A program made the translations under genes and the position numbers. 64,000 bases of DNA from Paenibacillus wulumuqiensis (GTDB taxonomy: Bacteria > Bacillota > Bacilli > Paenibacillales > Paenibacillaceae), in NCBI RefSeq assembly GCF_000971965.1, contig NZ_KQ040794.1, forward strand, positions 317,150-381,149. The letters run 5' to 3'. The notes under the pieces were generated by a model, which searched no databases, had not been told where the DNA came from, and saw only the letters and a program-made list of their open reading frames with translations. This document shows positions 32,528-40,946 of the stretch, piece by piece; positions within the stretch are counted from its first letter, which is position 1; each line of letters begins with the position of its first letter.

Positions 32528-32899
32528 TCAGTTGGTTGGCTGTGTACGTTTCAGGTAACGGTTGATTTTGGTATCGATGCCCTTCAGGGCTTCGGTCATG
32601 ACAGAGATTTCGTCAAGCACAGCCTGCTTGTGTCTTTGCATCATCTCCAGCCGCAGCTGGATGGTCTGGTCTCCTTCGATCACCCAGTCCACATACTGCC
32701 GGATCGTACGGATGGGCATATGGGTGTGTTTGAGATGGACCACAATCTTGAGCAGAGTCATCTGATCTTCGGAAAATAACCGCCTTCCGGCGGCATCACG
32801 TTCCATGAGCGGAAGCAGTCCCTGCCGCTCGTAATAGCGCAGCGTCGATTCCGGCACTTGAAAATGCGCGGCAGCTTCGCCGATCGAATAATATTTCAT
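32528..32899 (-). CDS. MerR-family transcriptional regulator
   Basis: 123 residues from the ATG at 32899 (GGAGG upstream on the minus strand; the frame is open further but without a site). YYSIGEAAAHFQVPESTLRY then YERQGLLPL is the winged HTH, followed by RRLFSEDQMTLLKIVVHLKH and the long dimerisation helix. No C-terminal metal cysteines, so it senses another signal. First gene of the MerR-SDR operon and likely autoregulated. Confidence 0.88.
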   Translation of the reverse strand: MKYYSIGEAAAHFQVPESTLRYYERQGLLPLMERDAAGRRLFSEDQMTLLKIVVHLKHTHMPIRTIRQYVDWVIEGDQTIQLRLEMMQRHKQAVLDEISVMTEALKGIDTKINRYLKRTQPTN

Positions 32900-32942
32900 A
32901 TGGAGGCCTCCACGGGTAATGTTGTGTACTGTCGACAATATG

Positions 32943-32973
32943 ATGATAGAACTTAAACCATGGTTCATGTCAA
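32943..32973 (-). promoter_or_regulatory. MerR-type promoter with 19-bp spacer
   Basis: On the minus strand TTGACA (32973-32968) and TATCAT (32948-32943) are separated by 19 bases containing AACCATGGTT and a GAAC...GTTC dyad. An over-long spacer with a central dyad is the usual operator design for MerR activators. Confidence 0.75.
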
Positions 32974-33012
32974 CAAAAATGATTGAAATGCATTGCCTGA
33001 TCGATTCGGCGA

Positions 33013-33042
33013 TTGATTCCTTGCCCTCCCGCCTGCTATACT
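33013..33042 (+). promoter_or_regulatory. Promoter of the fusB-like gene
   Basis: TTGATT (33013-33018), an 18-base spacer and TATACT (33037-33042). A transcript from here would contain the leader peptide and the hairpin before the gene at 33261. Confidence 0.6.
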
Positions 33043-33074
33043 TTTCCTATACTACTGAATTGGGGGTCATACCG

Positions 33075-33137
33075 TTGGCAATGTTGGCAGCAGTGCTGTG
33101 TTGCTCGTTCACTAGAGAGGCCTTACGCAGAGCCTGA
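33075..33137 (+). CDS. Putative 20-residue leader peptide
   Basis: TTG 33075 lies 7 bases after GGGGGT; the peptide is MAMLAAVLCCSFTREALRRA and its stop lies 22 bases before the hairpin at 33159. Position between promoter and terminator suggests ribosome-mediated attenuation. Inference from layout only. Confidence 0.4.
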   Translation: MAMLAAVLCCSFTREALRRA

Positions 33138-33158
33138 ACAGGGGCGAGTCTTTGTGTA

Positions 33159-33199
33159 GGGCGCGATTACGATAGATAGGATCGCCCGGATTGTTTTTT
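33159..33199 (+). terminator. Attenuator-like terminator in the leader of the fusB-like gene
   Basis: GGGCG-c-GAT pairs with ATCGCCC, followed after GGATTG by six T. It lies within the transcript, about 60 bases before the ATG at 33261. Confidence 0.6.
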
Positions 33200-33260
33200 C
33201 GTTACTTGCGCAGGCTTTGCACCTTATTGTTTTTCCAATCCAGATAAGGGGCTGACAGCT

Positions 33261-33905
33261 ATGCAAACACCATTTATTCATAATCATCAATTAAACGTTA
33301 TTCACAAACAGGCGGACTTCCTGCTGAAAACAATGCGGACAGCAGCTGATCGCAAAGTGCTGGAGACGATCAAAGGAACAGCGGTCACTCATGCAATCGA
33401 TTCTTTTGACCAGTTGACCGAAGAGCAGAAAGGGCTGTTGGAGCAGATGTCTACGTATGAAGCGGCATATGAACTGCAAAGCTATCTGGACGATCTGATG
33501 CCTTATGTGGTGCCTTTTCCCGAGGTGAGTCTCAAGCAGATTCAGAAACTGTTTCCCAAATCCAAAAAGCTGAAAATGCCAGACCTGGCGTCTATTGACT
33601 ACAAGCGTACGACGTATCTCAGATGGACAGATATCGCAACCAATCGTCTGTACATCGTCTATCCATATGAAGGACGGTTGCTCGGAATTGAAGGGCAGAT
33701 TACGTCGACCAATAAGAACGGATTCTGCATGTTCTGCAATCGGCACCGAGAGCTCGGATTCTTCAATGTGAAGACAAGAGGCGGCGGCTCGCCGGATAAC
33801 TTTGCTTCAGCAGGGCAGTACGTCTGCATGGATGATGAAGCTTGTAACCATAGCATCACCGATACCGCTCCATTGGAGAGATTTCTGCTGGCAGCGGGCA
33901 AGTAA
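33261..33905 (+). CDS. FusB/FusC-type EF-G-binding protein
   Basis: 214 residues. The N-terminal helical part ends near residue 85. The C-terminal domain has the four-cysteine zinc site C156-MF-C159 ... C189-M-D-D-E-A-C195 within NGFCMFCNRHRELGFFNV and GQYVCMDDEACNHS. This is the FusB layout: such proteins bind elongation factor G and free it from fusidic-acid-stalled ribosomes. The ribosome site is unclear (GGGGCTGACAGCT); the leader may sequester it. Probably gives reduced fusidic acid susceptibility, although chromosomal relatives in Paenibacillus and Listeria vary. A terminator follows at 33921. Confidence 0.85.
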   Translation: MQTPFIHNHQLNVIHKQADFLLKTMRTAADRKVLETIKGTAVTHAIDSFDQLTEEQKGLLEQMSTYEAAYELQSYLDDLMPYVVPFPEVSLKQIQKLFPKSKKLKMPDLASIDYKRTTYLRWTDIATNRLYIVYPYEGRLLGIEGQITSTNKNGFCMFCNRHRELGFFNVKTRGGGSPDNFASAGQYVCMDDEACNHSITDTAPLERFLLAAGK

Positions 33906-33920
33906 GAATCAGGTAAAAAG

Positions 33921-33953
33921 AAGGTCGCTCTAACACAGAGCGTCCTTTTCTTT
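33921..33953 (+). terminator. Terminator of the fusB-like gene
   Basis: GGTCGCTCT-aacac-AGAGCGTCC with one T-T mismatch, followed by TTTTCTTTT. Confidence 0.8.
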
Positions 33954-34006
33954 TGAGATGTTCAATCAATAAATCTCAAGCTGCAAAACAAATGGAGGGG
34001 GATAAC

Positions 34007-34525
34007 ATGCAAAAGATAGCGATTATCGGCTCCGGCGGTTCCGGCAAATCCACTCTGTCCAGAAAATTGGCAGCCAAGCTCCAGCTGCCTGTATACCATC
34101 TGGATTCCTTATACTGGAGATCAGGCTGGGTGCCTACACCTGCTGCAGAATGGGATCAATTCTTGACCGAGCTGACAGCGCAAAGCGAGTGGATTATCGA
34201 CGGTAATTATGGAAGGACGATGGACATCCGTCTGCGGGAAGCGGATACGATCATTTATCTGGATTATCCAACGTATATCAGTCTGTTCCGGGCAGTGAAG
34301 CGAAGATTTCAGTATAAAGGCAGAACGCGTCCCGATATGGCGGCTGGGTGCGAGGAGAAGATGGACTTGAAGTTTGCCAAATGGATCTGGAGATACCGCC
34401 GGGATCAGCGACCAAAGATATTGAAGAAGCTGGATGATCTCAAAGATAACAAGACCATTTACATATTTACTTCACCCAGACAGCTGGAGCGGTTTCTGGA
34501 ACAGAATTTCAAGGAAGAACGTTAG
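34007..34525 (+). CDS. Topology-modulation (FlaR)-like P-loop protein
   Basis: 172 residues from ATG 34007, after GGAGGGGGA (the frame is open 54 bases further up without a site). Walker A is G8-SGGSGK-S15. YHLDSLYWRSGWVPTPAAEW and EWIIDGNYGRTMDIRL are the two conserved blocks of the so-called DNA topology modulation protein family, which are adenylate-kinase-like NTPases of uncertain role. Cytoplasmic. Confidence 0.82.
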   Translation: MQKIAIIGSGGSGKSTLSRKLAAKLQLPVYHLDSLYWRSGWVPTPAAEWDQFLTELTAQSEWIIDGNYGRTMDIRLREADTIIYLDYPTYISLFRAVKRRFQYKGRTRPDMAAGCEEKMDLKFAKWIWRYRRDQRPKILKKLDDLKDNKTIYIFTSPRQLERFLEQNFKEER

Positions 34526-34594
34526 TATTTAGAGATCGTACATGAAATGGGTTAGGAGAAGAAACGTGTGGATGCGCAGCTGAATATAACGAAA

Positions 34595-34622
34595 AGAGCC
34601 TGCAGCGAATGTGGGCTTTTTT
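34595..34622 (+). terminator. Rho-independent terminator
   Basis: AGCCTGCA-gcgaa-TGTGGGCT followed by TTTTTT; imperfect stem. It would end the transcript of the P-loop gene. Confidence 0.65.
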
Positions 34623-34765
34623 AGTTATACTTACTTATCTGGTTGACGGACGCCAGCGGGTAGATTATGAAGTTGGCTGCTTGAATAACAATGGCCAACA
34701 GCAAGGCATCTGCCTTGTCCATACCTTCTGCAGCACCGGTAATTATAGCTACTTTATGATCGACT
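34621..34765 (-). pseudogene. N-terminal fragment of an SDR joined to an unrelated tail
   Basis: The minus strand reads DHKVAIITGAAEGMDKADAL, a dehydrogenase nucleotide loop, but then continues as NFIIYPLASVNQISKYN and stops. It overlaps the end of the MarR gene, so an SDR once followed marR and is now deleted except for this stub. Confidence 0.6.
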
Positions 34766-35254
34766 CTAACTATTCTCGGAATCCTCTTCATCCAGCATAT
34801 AATCCAGTTTGAAATTCAGTCGTTCCTGCAGGCGCTTCACCATCTTGCCGTATACGGACAGCAGCAGATCGGTCTCCTGTTCGGATAAATCGTCCCATAG
34901 TCCCTGGGTAAGCTCCTTATATCGTGCCTGCAGTCTGCTCTCGGCTTCCTGCCCTTGCTTCGTCGCCTGCAGATGTGTCTGGCGTCTGTCCAGAGTGGAG
35001 GGCAGACGCTCTATATAGCCTTTTTGTACCAGCTTATTGGTCAGATTCGTAATAGCAGCTGGAGTAACATCCAGTACGGATACAAAATTAGTGCTGATCA
35101 TTGGCCCCTGCCGAACCAGCATTTGCAGAATCAGATACTGCGGAGCAGACAGACTGTCATCGACCAACTTGGCATGTCCTGCTACAATCAATTGCATCTG
35201 GCAGCCGACCAGTGCGGATAGTCGTTCTTGTTTATTCAGCTTGCTCGCCTCCAT
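34766..35254 (-). CDS. MarR-family transcriptional regulator
   Basis: 162 residues. APQYLILQMLVRQGPMISTN, DVTPAAITNLTNKLVQKGYI and ERLPSTLDRRQTHLQATKQG are the winged helix with the D-x-R-D-x-R-like wing (TLDRRQT). Flanking helices give dimerisation. Its former partner is reduced to the fragment at 34621, so its present target is unknown. It probably also binds its own promoter region. Confidence 0.88.
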   Translation of the reverse strand: MEASKLNKQERLSALVGCQMQLIVAGHAKLVDDSLSAPQYLILQMLVRQGPMISTNFVSVLDVTPAAITNLTNKLVQKGYIERLPSTLDRRQTHLQATKQGQEAESRLQARYKELTQGLWDDLSEQETDLLLSVYGKMVKRLQERLNFKLDYMLDEEDSENS

Positions 35255-35575
35255 CTGTGAATTCCACTAAATTAAAATTTTAACACCATTAAACTAATTT
35301 TATTGTAAATTTTGCAATTTGGAACGTCAAGCGTAGTATCGAAGGAGCAAATAGAAGGCGGTTATACCCGCTTAGTTCTAAAAGTGCTGCATTATTTCTG
35401 ATCCTAAAAATTGAATATTGTGGAAAAAGCCAGTTTTCTCACCTTATGCAGACGCTGCCCCGAATTCGTGATTATTTACAACTTGGATACAATTCGGTTC
35501 TACGATGGATACATCCGGCGGTTAAGATAAGCTCATGCCAGGAAAATAAGACAAGACAAAGGAGATGGATTACTT
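35255..35575. promoter_or_regulatory. Control region between marR and the secreted protein gene
   Basis: Contains the perfect 12-bp palindrome TTAAAATTTTAA (35272-35283) just upstream of marR, a fair candidate for its operator. AAGGAG serves the gene at 35576. No clear promoter boxes otherwise; nothing else seen. Confidence 0.45.
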
Positions 35576-36124
35576 ATGCGTTACCCACAATGGATAGCAG
35601 CTTCAATCGCCGCAGGCGTACTTTTGACAGGCACGGTATCTACCCAGCCGGTCTCGGCGGCTGCCAGTACTGCCAAACCGACAGCAATTGCTGCTTCAAG
35701 TGCTGCATCCTCTCAAAAGCTGAATTTCACTCTGGATGATGTACCTTACACAACCGCTCAGTACAAACAAATTGTTCGTGCTTTTGCATCGTTTGACGGA
35801 TTCGAGACCCCATATGTCCCTTCGCGTATGATCACAGGCGATGCTTTCAAAAAAGTAGGCGTTGGTGGTGATAGTGTTACATTTATCTTCAAATACATGA
35901 GAGTGTCCGTATCTCCACGCGACGATTCGCATAGCTACAAAGGTACCGTAGTCACACTTCCCAATTCCAACAATGTAAAAGGAAAATGGTACAAAGTAAA
36001 TGGTACCGATATGCTGACGTTCCCATTGAAGGATCGTTATGTAACGATATATGCTCCTGGTCACTCGCTGAGCAAAACCAAGCTGGAACATGTAGCCGTA
36101 GACGTGACTCTCTATGCGCCTTAA
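35576..36124 (+). CDS. Secreted protein of unknown function
   Basis: 182 residues, AAGGAG before ATG. Signal peptide MRYPQWIAASIAAGVLLTGT, cut probably after VSAAA (about 30), followed by an alanine/serine-rich linker. The mature domain (LNFTLDDVPYTTAQYKQIVR ... HVAVDVTLYAP) has alternating strands. Not recognised. A strong terminator follows at 36199. Confidence 0.65.
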   Translation: MRYPQWIAASIAAGVLLTGTVSTQPVSAAASTAKPTAIAASSAASSQKLNFTLDDVPYTTAQYKQIVRAFASFDGFETPYVPSRMITGDAFKKVGVGGDSVTFIFKYMRVSVSPRDDSHSYKGTVVTLPNSNNVKGKWYKVNGTDMLTFPLKDRYVTIYAPGHSLSKTKLEHVAVDVTLYAP

Positions 36125-36198
36125 GCTTTTGGGAGACTGTAGGAACGAATCATATAGCACTGGGAAATAAGGATATCGTCGTCAAAAGGTATCCATTT

Positions 36199-36241
36199 GA
36201 AAAAGAAGAGACTCGCGTTGTTGTAGCGGTCTCTTCTTTTT
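36199..36241 (+). terminator. Strong rho-independent terminator
   Basis: AAGAAGAGAC ... GTCTCTTCTT with an A-rich start and seven T at the end; 10-bp stem. Confidence 0.88.
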
Positions 36242-36518
36242 TTGTATATTTGTATGTTTATGAACTGTTACAGTTATCTTCTTGTCCCCAAAGAATTCTT
36301 CTTGTAACGTCTATTATGCTTTATTATCCATATAATGCTATATTGTTAAAGCAATACCGAAAGGAACGATCGTGCTGGAAAACAGCAAACATCGCTGGTA
36401 AAAAGGGGGGGCTAAGTACGATGTAGCAGCCCGGATACAGATCTACAAAGCACAAGTGAGACTACATAAACGGAAGATGCTACCATAGAATTCCGTATCA
36501 GAAAGGATGCTTAATAAA
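36242..36518. other. Gene-free stretch before the NUDIX gene
   Basis: AT-rich, with TATAAT-like words near 36338 but no well-placed -35 box. No gene supported. Confidence 0.4.
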
Positions 36519-36947
36519 ATGAGAAGAGTCGATGTCGTTTATTCCCTCATTACCGATCCAACAAATTCCAAAGTATTAATGGTTAAGAACTACGATGAGG
36601 ATGGCGACCGCTGGTCTCTGCCCGGTGGAGCTGTAGAGAACGGCGAATCCCTGGAAGAGGCAGCCATACGGGAAGCCAAAGAGGAGACTGGACTGGATAT
36701 TACAGTCCACGGCATCGTAGCGATCAATGAACGTGTATTCCCGGCCAAGCAGGAACATGTGTTATTTATTACCTTTAAAGGTGAGATACACGGTGGGCAG
36801 GAAGAAATAGTGAGACCCGATGAAATCGCTGAATTGGTCTGGATTGATGTGGAGCAGGCAGCGCAGCTGATGCCTTATTACCAGGATGGATTGAAAACAT
36901 TAATCAGTGGTCAGGGCATCACCTATTTTAATGAGGGAACGAAGTAA
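36519..36947 (+). CDS. NUDIX hydrolase
   Basis: About 142 residues from ATG 36519; ATG 36507 lies directly against AAAGGA and is less likely. NUDIX box GGAVENGESLEEAAIREAKE-ETGLDI is fully canonical. The preceding DRWSLPGG and later PDEIAELVWIDVEQAAQL are standard. It overlaps the leader of the peptidase gene that follows. Substrate not readable. Confidence 0.85.
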   Translation: MRRVDVVYSLITDPTNSKVLMVKNYDEDGDRWSLPGGAVENGESLEEAAIREAKEETGLDITVHGIVAINERVFPAKQEHVLFITFKGEIHGGQEEIVRPDEIAELVWIDVEQAAQLMPYYQDGLKTLISGQGITYFNEGTK

Positions 36948-36993
36948 GCGGATTGATATTGAAGAGGATTTCATGGTAAAGGAGGGGACTGCT

Positions 36994-37608
36994 TTGGCCA
37001 AAATATTGCTCACTTCATGCGGTTTTTACACTGACCCCATTAAGGATCAATTTTTACAGCTAATCGATAGAGAGACTTCCCAGTTGAACGTTACAATTAT
37101 TACGACAGCTTCACCCAAAAAAGAGAACAATGCATATGCACAAAAGGCAAAAAAAGATTTTAGGGAAATGGGATTTCAGAATATTGACTTTACTGATTTA
37201 GAGTTCGACAATCCAGAACGACTCATTCAGAAAGATATAATATACATCAATGGTGGGAATCCGTTTAATTTGTTATACCATACGAAGAAAAGTGGGGCAG
37301 ATGAAATTTTAAAGCATCTGGTATCGCAAAATGTCATCATTATTGGAGTAAGTGCCGGTACTATTTTACTGGGACCACACCTTAAAATTGTTCAATTTTT
37401 TACTCCGCAAATGAATACTTTCGATATAAAGGATTTCTCTGCCTTACACGTAACTGACAAACTCATTTTTCCTCATTATGATCGAGAAGATATGTTTCAA
37501 GAGGATGCAGGCAAGACGATCGAAGAAAGATTAAAAGAGTTCGAATACCGTGAACAATGTGAGATTACAAGATTGAATGATGACCAAACGATGTTAATCA
37601 TAAAATAA
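36994..37608 (+). CDS. Peptidase S51 (peptidase E-like) family protein
   Basis: 204 residues from TTG 36994, 8 bases after GGAGGGG; relatives start with AKILLTS. The nucleophile Ser lies in GVSAGTILLG, within a class-I glutamine-amidotransferase-like fold. IIYINGGNPFNLLYHTKKSG and FPHYDRE (probable His and Glu) fit peptidase S51. Members hydrolyse Asp-X dipeptides or cyanophycin pieces; the exact substrate is open. It lies 46 bases after the NUDIX gene and ends at a bidirectional terminator. Confidence 0.78.
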   Translation: MAKILLTSCGFYTDPIKDQFLQLIDRETSQLNVTIITTASPKKENNAYAQKAKKDFREMGFQNIDFTDLEFDNPERLIQKDIIYINGGNPFNLLYHTKKSGADEILKHLVSQNVIIIGVSAGTILLGPHLKIVQFFTPQMNTFDIKDFSALHVTDKLIFPHYDREDMFQEDAGKTIEERLKEFEYREQCEITRLNDDQTMLIIK

Positions 37609-37637
37609 ACCGCCTTTCATCAAGGCGGTTTATTTTA
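37604..37637. terminator. Bidirectional terminator between convergent genes
   Basis: AAACCGCCTT-tcatc-AAGGCGGTTT, A-rich before and TATTTTAT after. Confidence 0.88.
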
Positions 37638-38849
37638 TGATGTTGTCTGAAATATTCGAATCTCGGGAAGCTGCTGCTTGCTGTCAGCCACATGACCGAT
37701 ATGAGCGAACAGCTTGCGCAGCGGACCGAAACTGGCAATCCGTAAAACCATTTGGACGGTTCCTACTCCTGCTTTGCTTTGCGGAAAAAACAGATCCGGA
37801 GCTCCTGGAGGCAGCTTCTGGGCTTTATCCACCATAGGGCGCATCCACTGTTCATACTTGCTTAGACAACTTTGCAGGTCTTCTGTTCGGTTGGAACCCG
37901 TCTGAGACAGAAAGGCTGCAAGAACATACCCGCCAATCAATGCCAGCGATGAACCTCCTCCGCCTATAGGAGTCACACACCATGCTGCATCGCCAGTGAC
38001 ACATATTCGGCCTTCCGACCAGGTCGGCATCATAATCTGTGTGAGATAATCAAAGTAAACATCATTCGAGGTAGCAAACCCATGAACCACGCGTTCGTCC
38101 TGCCAGCCGGCTCCAATGAAGATATCTGGCAGTTCAGCACGTGCCTGATCGGAAGGAATGTCTGCCAGATTGCGCTCGCGATTTTTAAAGGCCAGCGTTG
38201 CACGCATGGTTCCCTTATTATCCGGGCGAATCGAAATTTGGCGTCCACCTGCAGCATTATACCAGCGCCACCACCGGTCATCTCCATCTTGCTTCTCAAT
38301 CGTTCCGTAGATCATATTCAGTCCCAGTTCATTTCGGGAGACACGATCTCCGAACACCTTGTCTCTTGTTTTGGACCGAACGCCTTCTGCGATAATGAGC
38401 AGGTCGTATCTTTCTTTGCTGCCGGAATGCAGCTCGATCTCAACATGTTCATCGTGATCGGTAACTTGTTCAATCCACTCTCCATAACGAACCGAAATGC
38501 CTGGTGGCAATGCATCCAGAATAATGCGTGCCAAATCGCCTCGTAGAATTTCTATTTCAGCGGTAAGCCCATCCGAATCTTCTACAGGAAAAGCGCCGAC
38601 TACCTGTCCTTTGTCGTTGACAAATGCAGTACCTTCTTCGGTAGTGGTCTGCTTGCGAACCTGTTCATCGATGCCCATCTTTTGAAGAAGTTCGCGTGCA
38701 ACTCCGCGCACATCGACATTCTGTCCACCTTCGCGAAAAGCACTTGCACGTTCAATAATCGTAACTTCCCAGCCAGCTTTGCCAAGCCAGAACGCTGTAC
38801 TGAGACCGGCAATACTTGCACCTGAAATAAGTGCTTTTTGAACTATCAT
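37635..38849 (-). CDS. FAD-dependent monooxygenase (PHBH/TetX-like)
   Basis: 404 residues from ATG 38849 (GAGGAG 7 bases upstream on the minus strand; the longer frame has no site). FAD loop G-A-S-I-A-G in ALISGASIAGLSTAFWLGKA, the ERASAFREGGQNVDVRG block, the DG-like LLIIAEGVRSKTRD and the second FAD motif GDAAWCVTPIGGGGSSLALI. It hydroxylates a small aromatic or antibiotic substrate using NAD(P)H. It is related in style to TetX-like and rifampicin-type monooxygenases, but the substrate cannot be told. Confidence 0.82.
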   Translation of the reverse strand: MIVQKALISGASIAGLSTAFWLGKAGWEVTIIERASAFREGGQNVDVRGVARELLQKMGIDEQVRKQTTTEEGTAFVNDKGQVVGAFPVEDSDGLTAEIEILRGDLARIILDALPPGISVRYGEWIEQVTDHDEHVEIELHSGSKERYDLLIIAEGVRSKTRDKVFGDRVSRNELGLNMIYGTIEKQDGDDRWWRWYNAAGGRQISIRPDNKGTMRATLAFKNRERNLADIPSDQARAELPDIFIGAGWQDERVVHGFATSNDVYFDYLTQIMMPTWSEGRICVTGDAAWCVTPIGGGGSSLALIGGYVLAAFLSQTGSNRTEDLQSCLSKYEQWMRPMVDKAQKLPPGAPDLFFPQSKAGVGTVQMVLRIASFGPLRKLFAHIGHVADSKQQLPEIRIFQTTS

Positions 38850-39363
38850 TATGTCGCTCCTCTCGGCGTTTACATATGTGTCATGATGGACAAACAGAAT
38901 AGCGAGAATGAACAATATTAGAAACACTGCATCTAACAATTGATCAACAGCAAAGCGATACAGCTAGAGATTCCTTACCCTGTAGAGGAAGGTTGAAACG
39001 GCGGGGATGGATAGGTAAACTGGCTGATGTGGGCTAGCATTTCTGGATAGTGATATAACTTCTGCTTCAGAAAAACTCCATGTTTTATATATACATATAT
39101 TTCTAAATATTCTATATTAAAGGTGTAATTAGTTAGTTAATTAAGCTGAAATATACACATGAGATAGGACTGACAGAGAAAAGAAGTAGCTCCAAAGTCC
39201 AAAAGCAATATATGAAATTACCTCGAAATGATTACAAGAAATTCCGTATTTTTATTTCAAGCAAGAATCCGAATCTTGCCGTTTTGGGATACAAGCAGTG
39301 GAGTAACTGAATAACCTCTAGCTGGGTATGTATACTTATCTGAATTGACAACAAGAATAGCAG
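38850..39363. other. About 500 bases without a recognised gene
   Basis: AT-rich, with TATATATACATATATTT near 39095. No frame with a ribosome site and no paired structure I would defend. Confidence 0.45.
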
Positions 39364-39414
39364 GAAAGTAAAAAGAATTGATCACTATATAGGATCAATC
39401 CTTTTTACTTTTTT
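39364..39414. terminator. Bidirectional terminator
   Basis: AGTAAAAAGAATTGATC ... GATCAATCCTTTTTACT, a 17-bp stem with one mismatch, T-run on both strands. It overlaps the last codons of the sulfurtransferase relic. Confidence 0.8.
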
Positions 39415-39815
39415 AATATGCTGCATTTCTTCTCCAGTCGCCATTGGATTATCCTCATAACTGATCCAGTCACTCCAGCTTCCCGCATACAGCTGCACAC
39501 TTTTGAACCCTGCCTGTTCCAGCGTCAGCACGTTCAGGCATGCACTTACGCCGGAACCGCAGTAGTCGTTGATCTCCGCTTCTTTATGGATGTCTTCGAA
39601 GGGCCGCTCCAACTTTTCCGCATTCTTGTACGTGCCGCCCGTGTCGATCCCCTCAGACGCTACCTGAATACTCGTCGAACTCTCGAACTTGAACGAATCC
39701 GCGGAAGTCAGCTATCCGTAAGCTTCCGGCACTGCCTGCTTGGCCGTCATCGCTCTGCCACAGCCCGACAGCGCCAATGCGCCCAGTTTCCATGTTTTCT
39801 TTTTTATCAGCAGCC
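39385..39815 (-). pseudogene. Chimeric relic: lipoprotein start joined to a sulfurtransferase C-terminus
   Basis: On the minus strand KKKTWKLGALALSGCGRAMT (lipobox-like SGC) runs to a stop at about 39718. The same frame then continues [20 protein letters not shown], and at about 39600 turns into [20 protein letters not shown] then [20 protein letters not shown]. The second half copies the C-terminus of the complete sulfurtransferase at 42494 ([21 protein letters not shown](I/M)ATGEE). The joint and the internal stop show a fused, decayed pair of genes. Confidence 0.65.
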
Positions 39816-40044
39816 TCCAAGAATTAGCGTTTTATATATAAGGAAACCATATAAATCAGGGTGACCGCTTGACTTTTTGAATAATGAGATCTATTGTAGA
39901 TATATAAAGTCTTTAATTGAAGTGAGATTTATGTGTTTCTTAGCTTACTTTGCTTATCGTATCAAGATCTAACAGATGGATATTTTTTTATTCTAATTAA
40001 AGTTATAAGAGATCTATTATGTCTTTAATAAAAAGGAGAAAATC

Positions 40045-40941
40045 ATGAATATTTTTATGACGGGAGTCACCGGATATATTGGAAGCTCCACGGCAAAAGT
40101 ATTACTGGAAGCCGGACATTTGATTTACGGCTTGACGCGGAAAGAAGAAAGCTTCAAGGCGTTAAAACAATTGGGGGTGGAACCCGTATTGGGTTCGCTG
40201 GAAGATGAATCCCTTTTGATCAAATACGCTCGGATGAGCGATGCGGTCATTCACACGGCGGATGCCGGTCATCGGTCTTCGGTGGATGTGTTCCTGCGCG
40301 CTCTGCGCGGAACGGATAAAGCGCTGATCCATACCTCCGGTTCCGGAATCGTTGGCGACGATGCGCGGGGAGAGTACGAAGCGGAGCAGATCTATCGGGA
40401 AACGACGCCGCTGAACCGGGATCTGGAACATATCCGCATCAACGAACGGGTACGCAAAGCCGGCGAGGAAGAAGGCGTGCGCGGAATCGTTATCGTCCCG
40501 TCCATGGTATACGGAACATCGCTCGGTCTTCCCGCCGAAAGTGTGCAATTGCCTGTCATTGTCCGCAAATCGAAAGAAAAAGGCGCGGGTGTCTATATCG
40601 GCCAGGGACTCAACCGCTGGTCCAACGTGCATATCGGCGATCTGGCCCGGCTGTATCTGCTCGCTCTTGAAAAAGCGCCGGCCGGATCTTATCTGTTCGC
40701 CGAGAACGGAGAAGAATCGTTTAAGCAACTGGCCCGTTACGTAAGCGAGGCTCTTGGTTATGAAGGCCGAACGGCTTCATGGCCGCTGGACGAAGCAGTG
40801 GCGGAATTCGGACCGATCGCGCAGTATACGCTTGCTTCCAATTCCCGGGTGCGTTCGGTTCTGGCACGGGAAACTCTGGGCTGGCGGCCGGACGGAGAAT
40901 CTATTCAGTCCTGGATTTCGCATATTTACAGGAGGAGCTGA
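40045..40941 (+). CDS. NAD-dependent epimerase/dehydratase-like extended SDR
   Basis: 298 residues, AAAAGGAGA before ATG. Nucleotide loop G-V-T-G-Y-I-G at the start, then DAVIHTADAGH and ALIHTSGSGIVGDD. The canonical YxxxK appears altered (HIRINERVRKA), so it may be a non-catalytic or atypical member. IVIVPSMVYGTS and SNVHIGDLARLYLLALEKAP are conserved. It is followed after 5 bases by the exporter, whose ribosome site AGGAGG lies in its last codons, so they form an operon. GC-rich. Confidence 0.8.
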   Translation: MNIFMTGVTGYIGSSTAKVLLEAGHLIYGLTRKEESFKALKQLGVEPVLGSLEDESLLIKYARMSDAVIHTADAGHRSSVDVFLRALRGTDKALIHTSGSGIVGDDARGEYEAEQIYRETTPLNRDLEHIRINERVRKAGEEEGVRGIVIVPSMVYGTSLGLPAESVQLPVIVRKSKEKGAGVYIGQGLNRWSNVHIGDLARLYLLALEKAPAGSYLFAENGEESFKQLARYVSEALGYEGRTASWPLDEAVAEFGPIAQYTLASNSRVRSVLARETLGWRPDGESIQSWISHIYRRS

Positions 40942-40946
40942 TTGTT

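Noticed and set aside
33291-33746. Antisense frame across the fusB-like gene
   Set aside because: A shadow of the real gene: no ribosome site, no domain, and the sense frame has the zinc motif.
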